From Lachnospiraceae bacterium (GTDB lineage Bacteria; Bacillota; Clostridia; Lachnospirales; Lachnospiraceae): 63,732 nt of DNA. Shown piece after piece: positions 63,531-63,732 of this stretch; position 1 is the stretch's first letter, and every line of letters begins with the position of its first letter. Below the pieces are notes generated by a model. That model was given only the letters and a program-made list of their open reading frames with translations, was not told the DNA's origin and made no database searches. The position numbers were made by a program, and so were the translations under genes. The stretch is from assembly GCA_021203205.1 (NCBI GenBank), contig JAJQBQ010000049.1:1-63732 (forward strand), given 5' to 3'.

Positions 63531-63732
63531 TTTCATACGATTCTCTCTCGCTGTCCCGGTGACTGCGGTCCCCGTAGGATTTTCTTTCGTCGTCCCGGCG
63601 GTTTCGGTCTCCATAGGATTTTCTCTCGCCGCTTCTTCGGTCGCGATCTCCGTACGGTTTCCTCTCGCCATCCCGGCGGTCGCGGTCTCCGTACGATTTC
63701 CTCTCGCCATCCCGGCGGTCGCGGTCTCCGTA
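63487..63732 (-). CDS. C-terminal end of a protein with an Arg-rich YGDR repeat tail (cut by the window edge)
   Basis: The minus frame is open from the right edge to TAA at 63489-63487 and gives 81 residues. They consist of a 13-residue repeat, YGDRDRRDGERKS and variants (YGDRDRRSGERKS, YGDRNRRDDERKS), then a diverged end, SRDGSENQ. Basic Arg/Gly/Asp-rich tails of this sort are characteristic of DEAD-box RNA helicases and some other RNA-binding proteins; that identity is inferred from the tail alone. Another frame over the same DNA (from 63710) gives a Thr/Ala/Arg repeat and is a shadow. The DNA repeat has a period of 39 bases. Confidence 0.7.
   Translation of the reverse strand, partial: YGDRDRRDGERKSYGDRDRRDGERKPYGDRDRRSGERKSYGDRNRRDDERKSYGDRSHRDSERESYENRRHSDSRDGSENQ

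Noticed and set aside
63474-63710. 78-codon Thr/Ala/Arg-repeat frame at the right edge
   Set aside because: The alternative frame open to the window edge gives a coherent YGDR-repeat tail with a shared stop; this one is out of frame with it.

Overview
The window reads as a chromosomal segment of an anaerobic, low-to-medium GC Bacillota, most likely a Lachnospiraceae-type Clostridia. The reasons are a SufCBDSU iron-sulfur operon that uses SufU, strong AGGAGG ribosome binding sites, PF09820/PF08011-type AAA-nuclease proteins, a monoderm Tad pilus locus with TadE-, DUF5702- and DUF6382/FHA-like proteins, FIVAR and Ig-like surface proteins, and no outer-membrane secretin. This placement is inferred from gene content only. 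I see no rRNA, tRNA, CRISPR array, transposase or phage genes.

Layout. 1-1715 (-) is the N-terminal part of a secreted FIVAR protein, cut by the left edge. 2241-4106 (+) holds a D-2-hydroxyacid dehydrogenase and a formate/nitrite-type channel. 4242-10236 (-) is sufC-sufB-sufD-sufS-sufU followed by a beta-carbonic anhydrase, with a consensus promoter upstream of sufC and several strong hairpins between genes. 10599-22997 is a patchy region: a GNAT-methyltransferase fusion, a stand-alone DnaK, three ATPase/PD-(D/E)XK-type proteins, a two-domain polyphosphate:AMP phosphotransferase with a long structured leader, a 33-bp minisatellite and gene remnants. 22410-26116 (-) encodes a polytopic membrane protein, a UbiA-family (decaprenyl-phosphate phosphoribosyltransferase-like) enzyme and a HAD-IB phosphatase, divergent from an XRE regulator whose putative operators overlap the promoter. 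26771-30374 holds a small ppGpp-hydrolase-like HD protein and an ABC exporter pair.

30655-57440 (-) is the centrepiece, about 27 kb on one strand. It starts with CpaE/TadZ, CpaF/TadA, TadB, TadC, a Flp-like pilin, a TadE-like protein, a DUF5702-like protein, a leucine-rich-repeat lipoprotein, a second TadE-like protein and a prepilin peptidase. It continues with a WG-repeat membrane protein, an FHA protein, a PP2C phosphatase, a transmembrane Hanks-type kinase, a small membrane protein and a roughly 3,040-residue Ig-like surface protein. The simplest reading is a Tad/Flp-type pilus or pseudopilus with its own Ser/Thr phosphorylation circuit and a giant adhesin at the distal end.

58329-62258 (-) is metal homeostasis: a Ca2+-type P-ATPase and MntP, the latter behind a yybP-ykoY (Mn2+) riboswitch and a terminator. 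A RidA-family gene and the 3' end of a gene with an arginine-rich repeated tail close the window.
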